Below, one piece after another: positions 18,823-36,372 of a stretch of DNA of 64,000 nt (its first letter is position 1; each line of letters starts with the position of its first letter). The notes under the pieces are model-generated. The model did no database searches. It was not told where the DNA came from and worked only from the letters and a program-made list of their open reading frames with translations. The stretch comes from Myxococcota bacterium (GTDB taxonomy: Bacteria; Myxococcota_A; Bradymonadia; UBA7976; UBA1532): positions 124,001 to 188,000 of the forward strand of contig CAUJDF010000103.1 in assembly GCA_963169045.1 (NCBI GenBank). Reading direction: 5' to 3'. The position numbers were made by a program, and so were the translations under genes.

Positions 18823-20430
18823 ATGCTTCACATGCTCGTGCTGCTCGCCCTGGCGACGGGCCTCATCGTCCTGGTCGAGGTGCTGCGTCGGCGCATGGAC
18901 CGGCGGGCGCCCCCCCGGCCGCCGGAGATCGCGCTCACGGACTGGGGCGGCGTGCTGCTCGAGTGCGGCCCGGGGCGCGTCGTGGCCGTGGTGCTGCCGA
19001 CGCTCGCGGGCGACGTGCCGCGCGGCCACGTGGAGCGCCGCATCGACGCGCTGATCGGGGTGCCGGGGCCCGGCGGCGACGCGCCGCCGCTCGACGAGAT
19101 CGCCACACGACTCGGCGTCGACACACGGAAAATCCGTCGCGACGTGCCCGTCGGCTCGACGTTCGGGTCCCTGCGCGTCGAGCGGACGCCCGGCGGCCTG
19201 CGCGCGACGTGGGCCGGCGTCGAAGGCGACGTGCTCGTCGGCGCCGGCATCCCGCTCGGGCGGCTGGCGATCGCCCCCTACCCGACGCGGATCATCGGCA
19301 GCTTCGTGGCCGAGGTCCCGCCCGACGGCGCGGTCGGTGGCCTCGCCCGCCTGCGGGACGTGCTCCTGCTGACGAACGTCGTGCCCGGCAACGCCCACTC
19401 GATCGCCGTGTTCTTCTCGCGCATGGGCGTCACGGCGCACCTCGCCGGCGCCGAAACCGGGGAGGACGCGGCGCACCGCTGGCTGCGCGGACTCGACGCC
19501 GCCGCCCTCCCCGAGGCGGTGCGGCGCGTCGGGACGCTCGCCCTCGAGAGGGCCCTCCTCGACACGCTCGTCGAGGGCGACCGCGAGACGGCGCGGCGGC
19601 TGGCCGAGGCCAGCGACGAGCCGGTGTTCCGGTTCCACCGCGGCATCCTGCACCTGCTCGACGGGCGGGTCGCCGAGGCGGCCGACTGCTTCGAGGCGGC
19701 GACCGAGGGCTTCCCGGAGGCGTGGGCCAGCCTCGCCGCGGCGTGCCTCGACCTCGACCGCGCCGACGACGCCCGCCGCGCCGTCGAGCGGGGTCTCGCC
19801 GCGCTCCCCGACGACGCGATCACCGTGGAGGCCGCCGTCCGCGTCTTCGCGCGGCTCGGCGAACGCGAGCGGGCGCTGGGCCTGCTCGCGCCGCTCCCGA
19901 TGCGGCAGCGCGTGGTCCTCGAGGCGGTCGTCGAGCGGGGCGAGGCGGGCGGCCACCGTTTCCCGGAGCTGGCGGCGCGGGCCACGCAGCGCGCGACGAC
20001 CCTGGCGGACGCCGGCGACACGGCGGGCGCCGAGGCGATGCTGCGGCGCGCGCTGACCTTCGACCCGTCGAGCCTCGAGGCCGCGGGCGAGCTCGGGTGG
20101 CTGCTCGGCACGCTGCAGCGCGACGACGAGGCGGTCGCCCACTACGACGCGGCGATCGAGCGCGTCCCCGGCGGCGAGCTGCTGCGCTTCAACCGCGGCA
20201 ACGCGCTGTTGCGCCTCGGCCGGAGCGACGAGGCCGTCGCCGACTACGCGCGCCTCGCCGAGCTCGTCCCCGAGTGGATCGACCCACAGATCAACCTCAT
20301 CGGCGCGCTGTGCGCCCGCCGCGACGCGGCCGGGGCGGAGGCGCGCCTCGCCGCCCTGCGCGCGCGCCCCGGCGTGCCGGCGGAGGTGCTCGCCCAGCTC
20401 GAGGCGCAGGTCGCCCGTCTGAAGTCTTGA
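18823..20430 (+). CDS. Membrane-anchored TPR protein
   Basis: The 535-residue protein starts with a single hydrophobic segment (LHMLVLLALATGLIVLVEVL) followed by basic residues, so it is probably an inner-membrane anchor with a cytoplasmic body. Residues 30-200 are a globular domain not assigned to a family. From about residue 270 there are repeated Ala-rich helical pairs of TPR type, such as FRFHRGILHLLDGRVAEAAD and LGWLLGTLQRDDEAVAHYDA. TPRs mediate protein contacts. It is divergent from the FadL-like gene, with 78-90 bp between the starts depending on which FadL start is used. Confidence 0.75.
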   Translation: MLHMLVLLALATGLIVLVEVLRRRMDRRAPPRPPEIALTDWGGVLLECGPGRVVAVVLPTLAGDVPRGHVERRIDALIGVPGPGGDAPPLDEIATRLGVDTRKIRRDVPVGSTFGSLRVERTPGGLRATWAGVEGDVLVGAGIPLGRLAIAPYPTRIIGSFVAEVPPDGAVGGLARLRDVLLLTNVVPGNAHSIAVFFSRMGVTAHLAGAETGEDAAHRWLRGLDAAALPEAVRRVGTLALERALLDTLVEGDRETARRLAEASDEPVFRFHRGILHLLDGRVAEAADCFEAATEGFPEAWASLAAACLDLDRADDARRAVERGLAALPDDAITVEAAVRVFARLGERERALGLLAPLPMRQRVVLEAVVERGEAGGHRFPELAARATQRATTLADAGDTAGAEAMLRRALTFDPSSLEAAGELGWLLGTLQRDDEAVAHYDAAIERVPGGELLRFNRGNALLRLGRSDEAVADYARLAELVPEWIDPQINLIGALCARRDAAGAEARLAALRARPGVPAEVLAQLEAQVARLKS

Positions 20431-20476
20431 CGCCCCGCCCCGGCCCCCCGGAGCATCGCCGCCCGGGAGGTTGCCC

Positions 20477-21184
20477 ATGGAACTGGCCGAGGTGATGGCC
20501 GAGCTCGAGAAGCTCGGCAGCGAGCCCATCCGCCGCATCTTCAAGAACCACGGCGGACCCGACGCGATGTTCGGCGTCAAGGTCGGGGACCTGAAGACGA
20601 TCGCCAAGAAGATCAAGGGAAAGCAGGAGCTGGCGCTCGCGCTCTACGACACCGGCGTCTCCGACGCGCAGTACCTCGCCGGCATCGTCGCCGACGGCCG
20701 GAAGATGACGCGCGAGCAGCTCGAGCGCTGGGCCGCGAACGCGTCGTGGCACATGATCGCCGAGTACCCCGTGGCGTGGATGGCCGCCGAGGGCCCCTAC
20801 GGGCGCGAGGTGGCCCTGAAGTGGATCGAGTCGCCCGCGGAGCTCGTCGCCTGCGCCGGCTGGACGACCTATGCCGGCTGGGTGGCGCTCCGGCCCGACG
20901 CCGAGCTCGACACGGCCGAGATCGAGGGCCTGCTCGATCGCATCGCCGCCGGCATCCACGGGGCGCCCAACCGCGTGCGCTACGTGATGAACGGCTTCGT
21001 GATCGCGGTCGGCGGCTACGTGAAGCCGCTCACGGCGAAGGCCCGCGCGGTCGCCGAGCGGATCGGCAAGGTGGACGTCAGCTTCGGCGACACCGCCTGC
21101 AAGGTCCCGCTGGCGACCGAGTACATCGCCAAGATGGAGGCCAGCGGCAAGGCGGGCGCCAAGCGCAAGACCATCAAGTGCTGA
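20477..21184 (+). CDS. AlkD-like DNA alkylation repair protein
   Basis: This 235-residue all-helical protein belongs to the DNA alkylation repair family (PF08713), built of HEAT-like repeats. FGVKVGDLKTIAKKI near residue 33 and the C-terminal VDVSFGDTACKVPLA are characteristic. AlkD members excise 3- and 7-alkylpurines; divergent members may only bind DNA, and the catalytic residues cannot be verified here. The chosen ATG follows GGGAGG by 6 bp. Its TGA abuts the stop of the convergent HupE-like gene. Confidence 0.85.
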   Translation: MELAEVMAELEKLGSEPIRRIFKNHGGPDAMFGVKVGDLKTIAKKIKGKQELALALYDTGVSDAQYLAGIVADGRKMTREQLERWAANASWHMIAEYPVAWMAAEGPYGREVALKWIESPAELVACAGWTTYAGWVALRPDAELDTAEIEGLLDRIAAGIHGAPNRVRYVMNGFVIAVGGYVKPLTAKARAVAERIGKVDVSFGDTACKVPLATEYIAKMEASGKAGAKRKTIKC

Positions 21185-22141
21185 TCACACCACGCGCTCG
21201 ATGAACCAGGCGACGCCGGCCAGGGTCACCGCCGCGCTCACCGCCGCCACGCCCCACGGCGCGAACCAGGGCCGCCGCCGCGCCAGCGCGAGCAGCGGCA
21301 GCACCGCCGCCAGCACCGCCACCTGACCCGCCTCGACGCCGAGGTTGAACGCGAGCAGCGTCCGCAGCGCGTCCCCCTGCGCGAGGCCGATCTCCGCCAG
21401 CGCACCGCCGAAGCCGAAGCCGTGCAAGAGCCCGAACGCAAAGGTGATTCGCCAGCGGCGGGCCACATCGCGGACGAAGAAGTTCTCGACGCCGACGTAG
21501 GCGATCGACAGCGCGATCGCCGGCTCGATCCAGCGCGGGTCGGGCGCGTAGACCCCGGTGGCGGCGAGGCCGAGCGTGATCGAGTGGGCCAGCGTGAAGG
21601 CGGTGACGACGCCGAGCAGCGCGCGCCACGTCCCGCCGACGAGCACCAGGCCGAGCAGGAAGACGAGGTGGTCGAAGCCCGTGAGGATGTGCTCGACGCC
21701 GAGCGCGAAGAGCGCGCCGAATCCCAGCTCCGTCTGCTCGCCGAGGGTCGTCGTGAAGCTCGGCGCGCCGGCGTCGGCGACGAACGCGGCCGAGCTCGTG
21801 TCGGTGAGGACGCGGCCGAGGTGGCGGTGGCCCGGCGCGAGCGTCGAAAGCGCCAGGTGGATCTGCAGCGTCGCGGGCGCCGCCGGGCAGCGGTAGACGG
21901 CCTCGATCTCGAGGCCATCGTTGTCGGACGGCCGCTGCGAGCGCACCGTGCCCGCGCACGCGGCCCCGTCGGCGGTCACGCGCACGCCCTCGGCGAAGCG
22001 CGCGCCGTCGGCCTCGCGACGCGCGACGTCGAACGTGGCGACCACCTCGGCGCCGCGCACGAAGTACGTGCCGCGCGAGAGGCCGACCTCGTGGGCCAGC
22101 GCGATGGCCGGGAGCAGGAGCAACGCCAGGACGAGCTTCAT
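21185..22141 (-). CDS. HupE/UreJ-like membrane protein
   Basis: The 318-residue protein has a signal peptide (MKLVLALLLLPAIALAHE), an extracytoplasmic beta domain of about 130 residues, and then about six transmembrane helices. Its core has the HupE/UreJ_2 motifs GVEHILTGFDHLVFLLGL and FGLLHGFGFGGAL. Relatives are linked to nickel handling for hydrogenase or urease, but neither enzyme is encoded nearby, so metal transport is only a guess. The two His-rich helices are intact. Confidence 0.85.
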   Translation of the reverse strand: MKLVLALLLLPAIALAHEVGLSRGTYFVRGAEVVATFDVARREADGARFAEGVRVTADGAACAGTVRSQRPSDNDGLEIEAVYRCPAAPATLQIHLALSTLAPGHRHLGRVLTDTSSAAFVADAGAPSFTTTLGEQTELGFGALFALGVEHILTGFDHLVFLLGLVLVGGTWRALLGVVTAFTLAHSITLGLAATGVYAPDPRWIEPAIALSIAYVGVENFFVRDVARRWRITFAFGLLHGFGFGGALAEIGLAQGDALRTLLAFNLGVEAGQVAVLAAVLPLLALARRRPWFAPWGVAAVSAAVTLAGVAWFIERVV

Positions 22142-22169
22142 CCCGGGCGTGATACCACGCGGGGCGCCG

Positions 22170-23285
22170 TCAGCGCGCCGCGCCGAGGTCGATCACGTCG
22201 CGGACGCCGTCGAGCCAGACCTCGGTCGGGCGGCCCTCGATCTCGACGACCGCCCGTACGCCGTTGGAGCCCCGCAGCACGCCGAGCACGTCGCCGCCGG
22301 TCGTCCGCAGGCGCACGAGGTGCCCCACCGCGCGGGCGAGCGCCTCGTCGAGCCGCGGCTTGCCGCCCTCGTCCGCGTAGACCGCGAGCGCCGTCGCGTG
22401 CGGGTTCGTCTTCGGGTCGCTGCCGTACGCGTCGAGGAAGGCGCGCGCCCAGCGCTTCTTGTCCTCGTGGGGCACGACCTCGAGGCGCAGCAAGCGCGAG
22501 AGCTTGTTCCAGTCGCGCTGGCGGGCGTCGTCGCGCTTGCGCCGCGCCTCGGCGACGGCCTTCTCCTGCCGCGCGTACTCGTCCCAGGCGGCGGCGCGCT
22601 CGGCCGCCAGCGTCGCGTAGCGGGGCGCCTCGCGCGCAAGTGCGCGCCACGCCTCGGCTTTTCTCGCGGCCGGCACGTCGCTCCGCTCCTTCTTGACCGT
22701 GGCGTCGTAGTCCTCGAGCGCCTCGACGTCGGCCTCGCCGAGGTCCACGCCGACGACGCCGGGCACGTGCGCCGGCGGCGCCTCGGCCACGGGCACCGGC
22801 GGCAGCGGCGTCACCAGGAAGGCGTCCACCGGCTCGCCGAGGGCCGCCAGCAGGGTGCGGCTCGCCTGCCCCACGGGGCCTTCGAGCGCCGCCGCGCCGT
22901 CCCCGCCGGCCTGCGCGCTCGACAGCAACTTGCCGTTGCGCGTGTCGTGCAGCCGCAGCGCCACCCGCAGCGCGCCGCCGAGGCGCACCACCTCGCCGGT
23001 GACCACCACGTCCGCGCCGACGTTGCGCCCGGTCTCCACCTCGCAGGCGCCGACGCAATCCTCGAGCTTCGCGCCCGGCGGCAGCTGCTCGAGGATGTTC
23101 TCGCGCGTCATCACGAACCAGCGGGCGGCGGGCAGCCGCAGCGCCTCGGTCCGCACGAGCCCCGCCAGGTACTGGGCCTCCTGCTCGGGCACCCCCGCCG
23201 GGTTGCGCAGCTCGAGCACCGCGATCTTGCGCGGGGCCGCCTGGGCCGCGGTCGCCAGCAGAACGAGAGTCAACAGCGCACGCAC
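22170..23285 (-). CDS. Secreted CsgG/TolB-N-like protein
   Basis: A GTG start at 23285, 6 bp after GGAGGGG, gives 371 residues with a signal peptide (VRALLTLVLLATAAQA). The mature N terminus (KIAVLELRNPAGVPEQEA, then FVMTRENILEQLPPG and GADVVVTGEVVRLGGALRVA) matches the CsgG/LpoB/TolB-N alpha/beta fold common in myxobacterial envelope proteins. A charged helical segment follows (about 220-300), then a small C-terminal beta domain. It probably works in the periplasm in cell-envelope assembly. It is divergent from the giant RHS lipoprotein gene, 107 bp away. Confidence 0.7.
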   Translation of the reverse strand: MRALLTLVLLATAAQAAPRKIAVLELRNPAGVPEQEAQYLAGLVRTEALRLPAARWFVMTRENILEQLPPGAKLEDCVGACEVETGRNVGADVVVTGEVVRLGGALRVALRLHDTRNGKLLSSAQAGGDGAAALEGPVGQASRTLLAALGEPVDAFLVTPLPPVPVAEAPPAHVPGVVGVDLGEADVEALEDYDATVKKERSDVPAARKAEAWRALAREAPRYATLAAERAAAWDEYARQEKAVAEARRKRDDARQRDWNKLSRLLRLEVVPHEDKKRWARAFLDAYGSDPKTNPHATALAVYADEGGKPRLDEALARAVGHLVRLRTTGGDVLGVLRGSNGVRAVVEIEGRPTEVWLDGVRDVIDLGAAR

Positions 23286-23392
23286 GATCGCCCCTCCGCG
23301 CCCGTGAACGTCGCAGACGCCCGGCCGATGCGCAATGGTGCCCATCTCCGAATTATGGTCCGATTGGAACATTGCGAGCCTGGGGGGAATCC

Positions 23393-32317
<8,925 letters not shown>

Positions 32318-32469
32318 CGCGTCCCGGGCTCGGAGGCGTCCGGGCCGCCTTGTTCGGGCGTCGAGGGCGGCGCCCCGGGCCTCCGGGGCCCCTGGCGACG
32401 AGTCTCCCTCGGCACACTCGCCCTCATCGCCGGGGTCCCTCCGGCCCTGCGCTGCGGCAGTTCGCGCGT

Positions 32470-32847
32470 GCCCAGGGGGCGCCGAACGGCGCGAAGCCAT
32501 CGATGCCTGCGCCCGCGACCTCGTCAACAACCGGGAGTACCTGCGCTACGACGTCGCCCTGGCGAAGGGCGACCCCATCGCGACCGGGGTCATCGAGGGT
32601 GCATGCCGGCACCTCGTCAAGGGATATCACAGGAGCTCTCTGGAGTTTGGCCGGCGCCGAGGAGATCCTGCGCCTGCGGTCTCTTCGCGCCAGCCATGAC
32701 TTCGACGCCTACTGGCGCTTCCATGAGCAGCGTGAGCGAGCGAGCAACCACGACGTCAACTACGCCGGCAGCGCCGCGCCGAGCGTGGCGCCCGTCACGC
32801 CATCACGCGGCCAGCCCGCGCTGCGCCTCGTGGCGGGAGGAGCGTGA
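32470..32847 (+). pseudogene. ISKra4-like transposase 3' remnant
   Basis: Two frames together give the C-terminal part of an ISKra4-type transposase. One reads [20 protein letters not shown] and then [16 protein letters not shown] (about 32493-32622). The second, in another frame from 32641, reads [17 protein letters not shown] and FDAYWRFHEQRE. The bases between do not encode the family residues expected there, so a small deletion caused the frameshift. The 5' part of the gene is absent and no terminal inverted repeats were recognised. It lies 150 bp downstream of the RHS gene. Confidence 0.7.
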
Positions 32848-32932
32848 CCCGTCGACGCAGAAGAGCCGCACCCAGTCTGAATGCCTTCGTAGACGTTCTG
32901 GAGCGTCTTCGCGGCCGGGACGACGGCCTCCA

Positions 32933-33058
32933 AACTTGGAACATCGTGTTCGCAACTTGGAACATCGTGTTCGCAAGTTCGGAACGCGGCTACGCAAGCG
33001 GCGATCGCGGCCCGGCAGGTTCGATCCGGCCGCCGCAAGCTCGGGAAGCGTCCTGAAT
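32933..33058 (+). repeat. 21-bp tandem repeat array, heptad-coding
   Basis: Two perfect 21-bp units beginning AACTTGGAACATCG (32933-32953 and 32954-32974) are followed by a diverged third unit (32975-32995). About three further units are barely recognisable to 33058. Read on the plus strand in one frame they give NLEHRVR twice, then KFGTRLR and KRRSRPG. The first units are clearly less GC-rich than the surroundings. No start or ribosome site supports translation. Confidence 0.6.
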
Positions 33059-33192
33059 TCCTGAATTTCCACGACGCACGTTCAGAAGGCAGCGGCCGAA
33101 CTTCAAATCGCGTTCGTCAAGGACGAGATCGCCCGCGGCGTACTTCCTTGTCCTCGCGGAGGGCGGAACGTCAAATCGTCAATTCGATCAAC

Positions 33193-33380
33193 GATGTTCC
33201 AAGTTGCGGAGCGGCGTTCGCAAGTTCGCGCGCCGTGGTTCGAACTTCGGCGCACGCAGTCGCAAGTTGCGCGGCGGCGGTCGAACTTGCGCCGCGCCGC
33301 CGGAGGTTGCGGGGCGGCGTTCGACCTTGGAAGGCGGGCGTGCGAAGTTGCGGACGCGCTTCCGAAAGTTGAGGCCGCGG
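33193..33380 (+). repeat. Second degenerate 21-bp repeat array
   Basis: About nine degenerate units of 17-22 bp centre on GTTCGCAAGTTGCG-like cores. In one frame they translate to FQVAERR, SQVRAPW, FELRRTQ, SQVARRR and FDLGRRA, keeping the seven-residue period of the array at 32933. The stretch between the arrays (33059-33192) also has scattered GAACTTC and GTTCGTCAA elements but no gene. It ends at the stop codon of the minus-strand lipoprotein gene. Confidence 0.5.
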
Positions 33381-33396
33381 TGAAGCCGGGGGCGCG

Positions 33397-34125
33397 TCAG
33401 CGCGTCGCGACCGCGCCCATCGCCGCGACGAGCGGCTGCAGCGCCAGGTCGGCGGCGGCGTCGAGGCGGTCGGGCGACTGCAGCAGCGCGGTCGCCGGCA
33501 CGCGGCGTCCCTCGCCGCCGCGCTTCTCGATCTGTTCGGCGAACTCGATGCCACCGAAGGCTTCGTACAGACGATGGCTCGCGGGCGAGATGAGCACCGT
33601 GCGCAGCGACAGACCCCACATGCCGCCGCTGAAGGTGCTGCCGTCGGCGGTGGGCGCGCCGTCGACGAGGACAGGCAGGCGGACGCCGTCCCACTCGCCG
33701 TAGCGGCCCGCGAGGTGGGCGGCCCGGGGCACGACCTCGACGACGAGCACGGCGTCGAAGGGCGTCGTCTCGCGGATGCGCGCCATCGTGGCGCGCAGGG
33801 CGGCCTTCGCCTTCGCGTCGCTGCGCGCGCCGGTGTGCGGGTCGAAGAGGCCGCCCATGCGCGCGACCTCCCCCTGGAAGACGGAGGCGAAGCCGGCGTT
33901 GCGGGCGACGGCGATGCCGTGGCGCTTCAGGTAGGCCTCGACCGGCGGCAGGACGCCGGGCAACGCCGCCGCGTACTCGGCCTGCGGTGGCGTGAACAGG
34001 TTCGGCGGCGCCAGGAGGATGCGGCGCGCGGCGGCCACCTCGCCCGCGACGTACGGCGGCTCGCGGCGGGGCGCGCTGCCGCAACCGAACAGCGCGACCA
34101 GGAACACCAGGGACAGCGCGCGCAT
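33397..34125 (-). CDS. Lipoprotein of unknown function
   Basis: The 242-residue protein has a lipoprotein signal (LVFLVALFGCGSAPR). The mature domain is alpha/beta, with FDAVLVVEVVPRAAHLAGRYGEWDGVRLPV and LLAPPNLFTP segments that recall myxobacterial envelope proteins with a TolB/GNA1162-like fold. The match is weak. It borders the repeat array on one side and is divergent from the AAA ATPase gene on the other (108 bp). Confidence 0.65.
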   Translation of the reverse strand: MRALSLVFLVALFGCGSAPRREPPYVAGEVAAARRILLAPPNLFTPPQAEYAAALPGVLPPVEAYLKRHGIAVARNAGFASVFQGEVARMGGLFDPHTGARSDAKAKAALRATMARIRETTPFDAVLVVEVVPRAAHLAGRYGEWDGVRLPVLVDGAPTADGSTFSGGMWGLSLRTVLISPASHRLYEAFGGIEFAEQIEKRGGEGRRVPATALLQSPDRLDAAADLALQPLVAAMGAVATR

Positions 34126-34212
34126 GGTGCCTCCGAGGGAGCGCTCCGTTCTGCCGGCAACACCAGGGGGGCGTCAAGATGTACGCGGGCGGGAGTCGTG
34201 CCATCATGCGCC

Positions 34213-34226
34213 CCTCACTCGTGAGG
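34213..34226 (+). promoter_or_regulatory. Inverted repeat overlapping the AAA ATPase ribosome site
   Basis: CCTCACTCGTGAGG can fold as a five-base-pair stem with a CTCG tetraloop. Its 3' arm, GTGAGG, is the only plausible Shine-Dalgarno sequence, 7 bp before the ATG at 34234. The fold would mask ribosome access, or the repeat may be a protein-binding dyad. Function is inferred from position only. Confidence 0.3.
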
Positions 34227-34233
34227 TCGACGC

Positions 34234-36321
34234 ATGGCACCGGACGGACTCGCCGCCGAGCTCGAAGAGCTCTCCCTCCTGCTGCAGCGCTATGTCGCCC
34301 GGCACGGGCACCGCATGCTGCAGGCCTCCGGCACGCTCGACGACCTGTACGTCAGCGTCAACGAGGCGCGCGCGCTGCTGATCGACGGCGCCGGGGGCCG
34401 CGCGCCGCCGCTCGATGGCTGGCCGGACGAGGCCGAGGTCGATGCCATGCTGGCCGCGCGGCCGCCGGTCGCGGGCCCGACGGGCGCGCTGGCGGCGCGG
34501 TTCGGGCTGTCGGCGGCCCAGCGCCGGCTGCTGCTCGCCGCCGCGGCGCCGCTGCTCTCGGTCGACCTGGCGCGGCTCTACACGTTCGCCTGGGCCGACT
34601 TCGCCATCAAGCTGCCGACGGTGGCTTTCCTGTGCGAGCTGGTGGCCGACGACCCGCGCGACGTGTTCGACCTGCGCGCGCAGTTCCACGCCGAGGCGCC
34701 GCTCGTCCGGGGCACGCTGCTCGAGCTGCGCGACCAGGCGCCGTGGGGCGCGGCGACGCCGCTCTCGCACCGCGGCGTGGTGGTGCCGGAGACGGTGCTC
34801 GCCGCGCTCACCGGCCACGAGGCGCCGCTCCCGACGACGCTCGGCCCCTTCTGCCGCCTGCACCGCGCCGGCGAGGCCCCCGCCCGCGAGGACGTGCTGC
34901 TCGCGCCGGAGGTCGTGACGCGCCTCGACGAGCTGCTCGCGCGCGCCCTCGGCGGCCGCCCGCGGCTGCTGCTGATCGGGCCCGCCGGCGCCGGCCGCCG
35001 CACCGCCGTCGCCCACCTGGCCGCCGCGCACGGCCGCGACGTGGTCGTCCTCGACGCGGACCGCCTCGCCGAACGCCCCGAGGAGGTCGACGGCCAGCTC
35101 GGGGCGGTGCTGCGCGAGGTCCGCCTGCGCGGCGCCGTCCTGTTCGTGCGCTTCGGCAACCTCATCGACCGCGCCGACGCCTGGGCCGCGGTGGCCGCGC
35201 GCTTCCAGCACCGGCTCGAGCACTTCGACGGCGCGCTCGTCCTCGCCGCCGACCACCGCGCCGCGCCGCTCCACCACACCGTGAGCGACCTGCACGAGCT
35301 GCCGCTGCCGCCGTCGACGGCGGGCCAGCAGGCGCAGATCTGGGCGCGCGAGCTGGCCGCCGCCGGCGTGACCTCCGAGGCCGAGGAGCTCTCGCGCCGG
35401 TTCAGCGTGACGCCGGGCATCATCCGCATGGCCGTGCGCGACGCGGTGCAGCACGCGCACCTCACCGGCGCGGCGCCGGACGCGATCCCGCCCGAGGCGA
35501 TCAGCCCGTTCGTCCGGCGCCGCCTCGACCACGCGCTGAGCGAGGTGGCCGAGCCGTTCAGCACGCGCCTCGACTGGGCGGACGTCGTCCTGCCGCCCGA
35601 CGTCGAGGACGCTCTGCGCGAGATCGTCATGCAGGCGCGCCACCGCCACCGCGTGTTCGACGAGTGGGGCTTCGGCACGAAGCTCTCCTACGGCACCGGC
35701 ATCGGCTGCCTCTTCTCGGGGCCGCCGGGCACCGGCAAGACGACGATGGCCGGCATCATCGCGCGCTCGCTCGGCCGCGAGCTCTACCGCGTCGACATCG
35801 CGCGCATCGTCAGCAAGTGGGTGGGCGAAACCGAGAAGAACCTGGGCCGCCTCTTCTCGGAGGCGGAGCGGGCGCAGGTCATCCTGCTGTTCGACGAGGC
35901 GGACAGCCTGTTCGCGAACCGCACCGAGGTGAAGGGCGCCAACGACCGGTTCGCGAACATGGAGGTCAACTACCTGCTGCAGCGCATGGAGACCTACGAC
36001 GGCATCTCCATCCTGACGACCAACATGGAGCGGGCCATCGACGAGGCGTTCAAGCGGCGCCTGCGGTTCCGCGTGCACTTCCCGCTGCCCGAAGACAAGG
36101 AGCGCGCCGAGCTGTGGCGCCGTCTCATCCCCGCCGCGACGCCGGTGGCGCCGGACCTGCGCTTCGACGAGCTCGGGCGCAAGTTCAAGATCTCGGGCGG
36201 CCACATCAAGAACGCGGTGCTGCGCGCGGCCTTCCACGCCGCCGACGCGGGCGGTCCCATCACGTTCGAGCTGCTCGAACGCGCGGCGAAGACCGAGACG
36301 CGCGAGATGGGCCGCCTCTGA
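34234..36321 (+). CDS. Contractile-injection-system-type AAA ATPase (Afp15/Pvc15-like)
   Basis: This 695-residue cytoplasmic ATPase has two nucleotide-binding regions. The first (from about 245) has a degenerate P-loop GPAGAGRRT (249-257), where the essential Lys is Arg. The second is complete: Walker A GPPGTGKT (496-503), Walker B ILLFDEAD (550-557), the SKWVGETEKNL pore region, sensor LTTN, and the arginine finger in FKRRLRFRVHFPLP. The segment RHRHRVFDEWGF ahead of it is typical of ATPases encoded in extracellular contractile injection loci, which assemble or recycle the particle. The downstream gene is a possible payload. No sheath or tube gene is in the window. Confidence 0.8.
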   Translation: MAPDGLAAELEELSLLLQRYVARHGHRMLQASGTLDDLYVSVNEARALLIDGAGGRAPPLDGWPDEAEVDAMLAARPPVAGPTGALAARFGLSAAQRRLLLAAAAPLLSVDLARLYTFAWADFAIKLPTVAFLCELVADDPRDVFDLRAQFHAEAPLVRGTLLELRDQAPWGAATPLSHRGVVVPETVLAALTGHEAPLPTTLGPFCRLHRAGEAPAREDVLLAPEVVTRLDELLARALGGRPRLLLIGPAGAGRRTAVAHLAAAHGRDVVVLDADRLAERPEEVDGQLGAVLREVRLRGAVLFVRFGNLIDRADAWAAVAARFQHRLEHFDGALVLAADHRAAPLHHTVSDLHELPLPPSTAGQQAQIWARELAAAGVTSEAEELSRRFSVTPGIIRMAVRDAVQHAHLTGAAPDAIPPEAISPFVRRRLDHALSEVAEPFSTRLDWADVVLPPDVEDALREIVMQARHRHRVFDEWGFGTKLSYGTGIGCLFSGPPGTGKTTMAGIIARSLGRELYRVDIARIVSKWVGETEKNLGRLFSEAERAQVILLFDEADSLFANRTEVKGANDRFANMEVNYLLQRMETYDGISILTTNMERAIDEAFKRRLRFRVHFPLPEDKERAELWRRLIPAATPVAPDLRFDELGRKFKISGGHIKNAVLRAAFHAADAGGPITFELLERAAKTETREMGRL

Positions 36322-36372
36322 TTCGTGTATGCTCCCGCGGGACGACCGGGACGGACCCAGGGGGAGGCGGTG

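Noticed and set aside
32372-32389. GC-rich hairpin after the RHS gene as a terminator
   Set aside because: A seven-base stem with a four-base loop can form, but no T run follows and such stems are common at this base composition.
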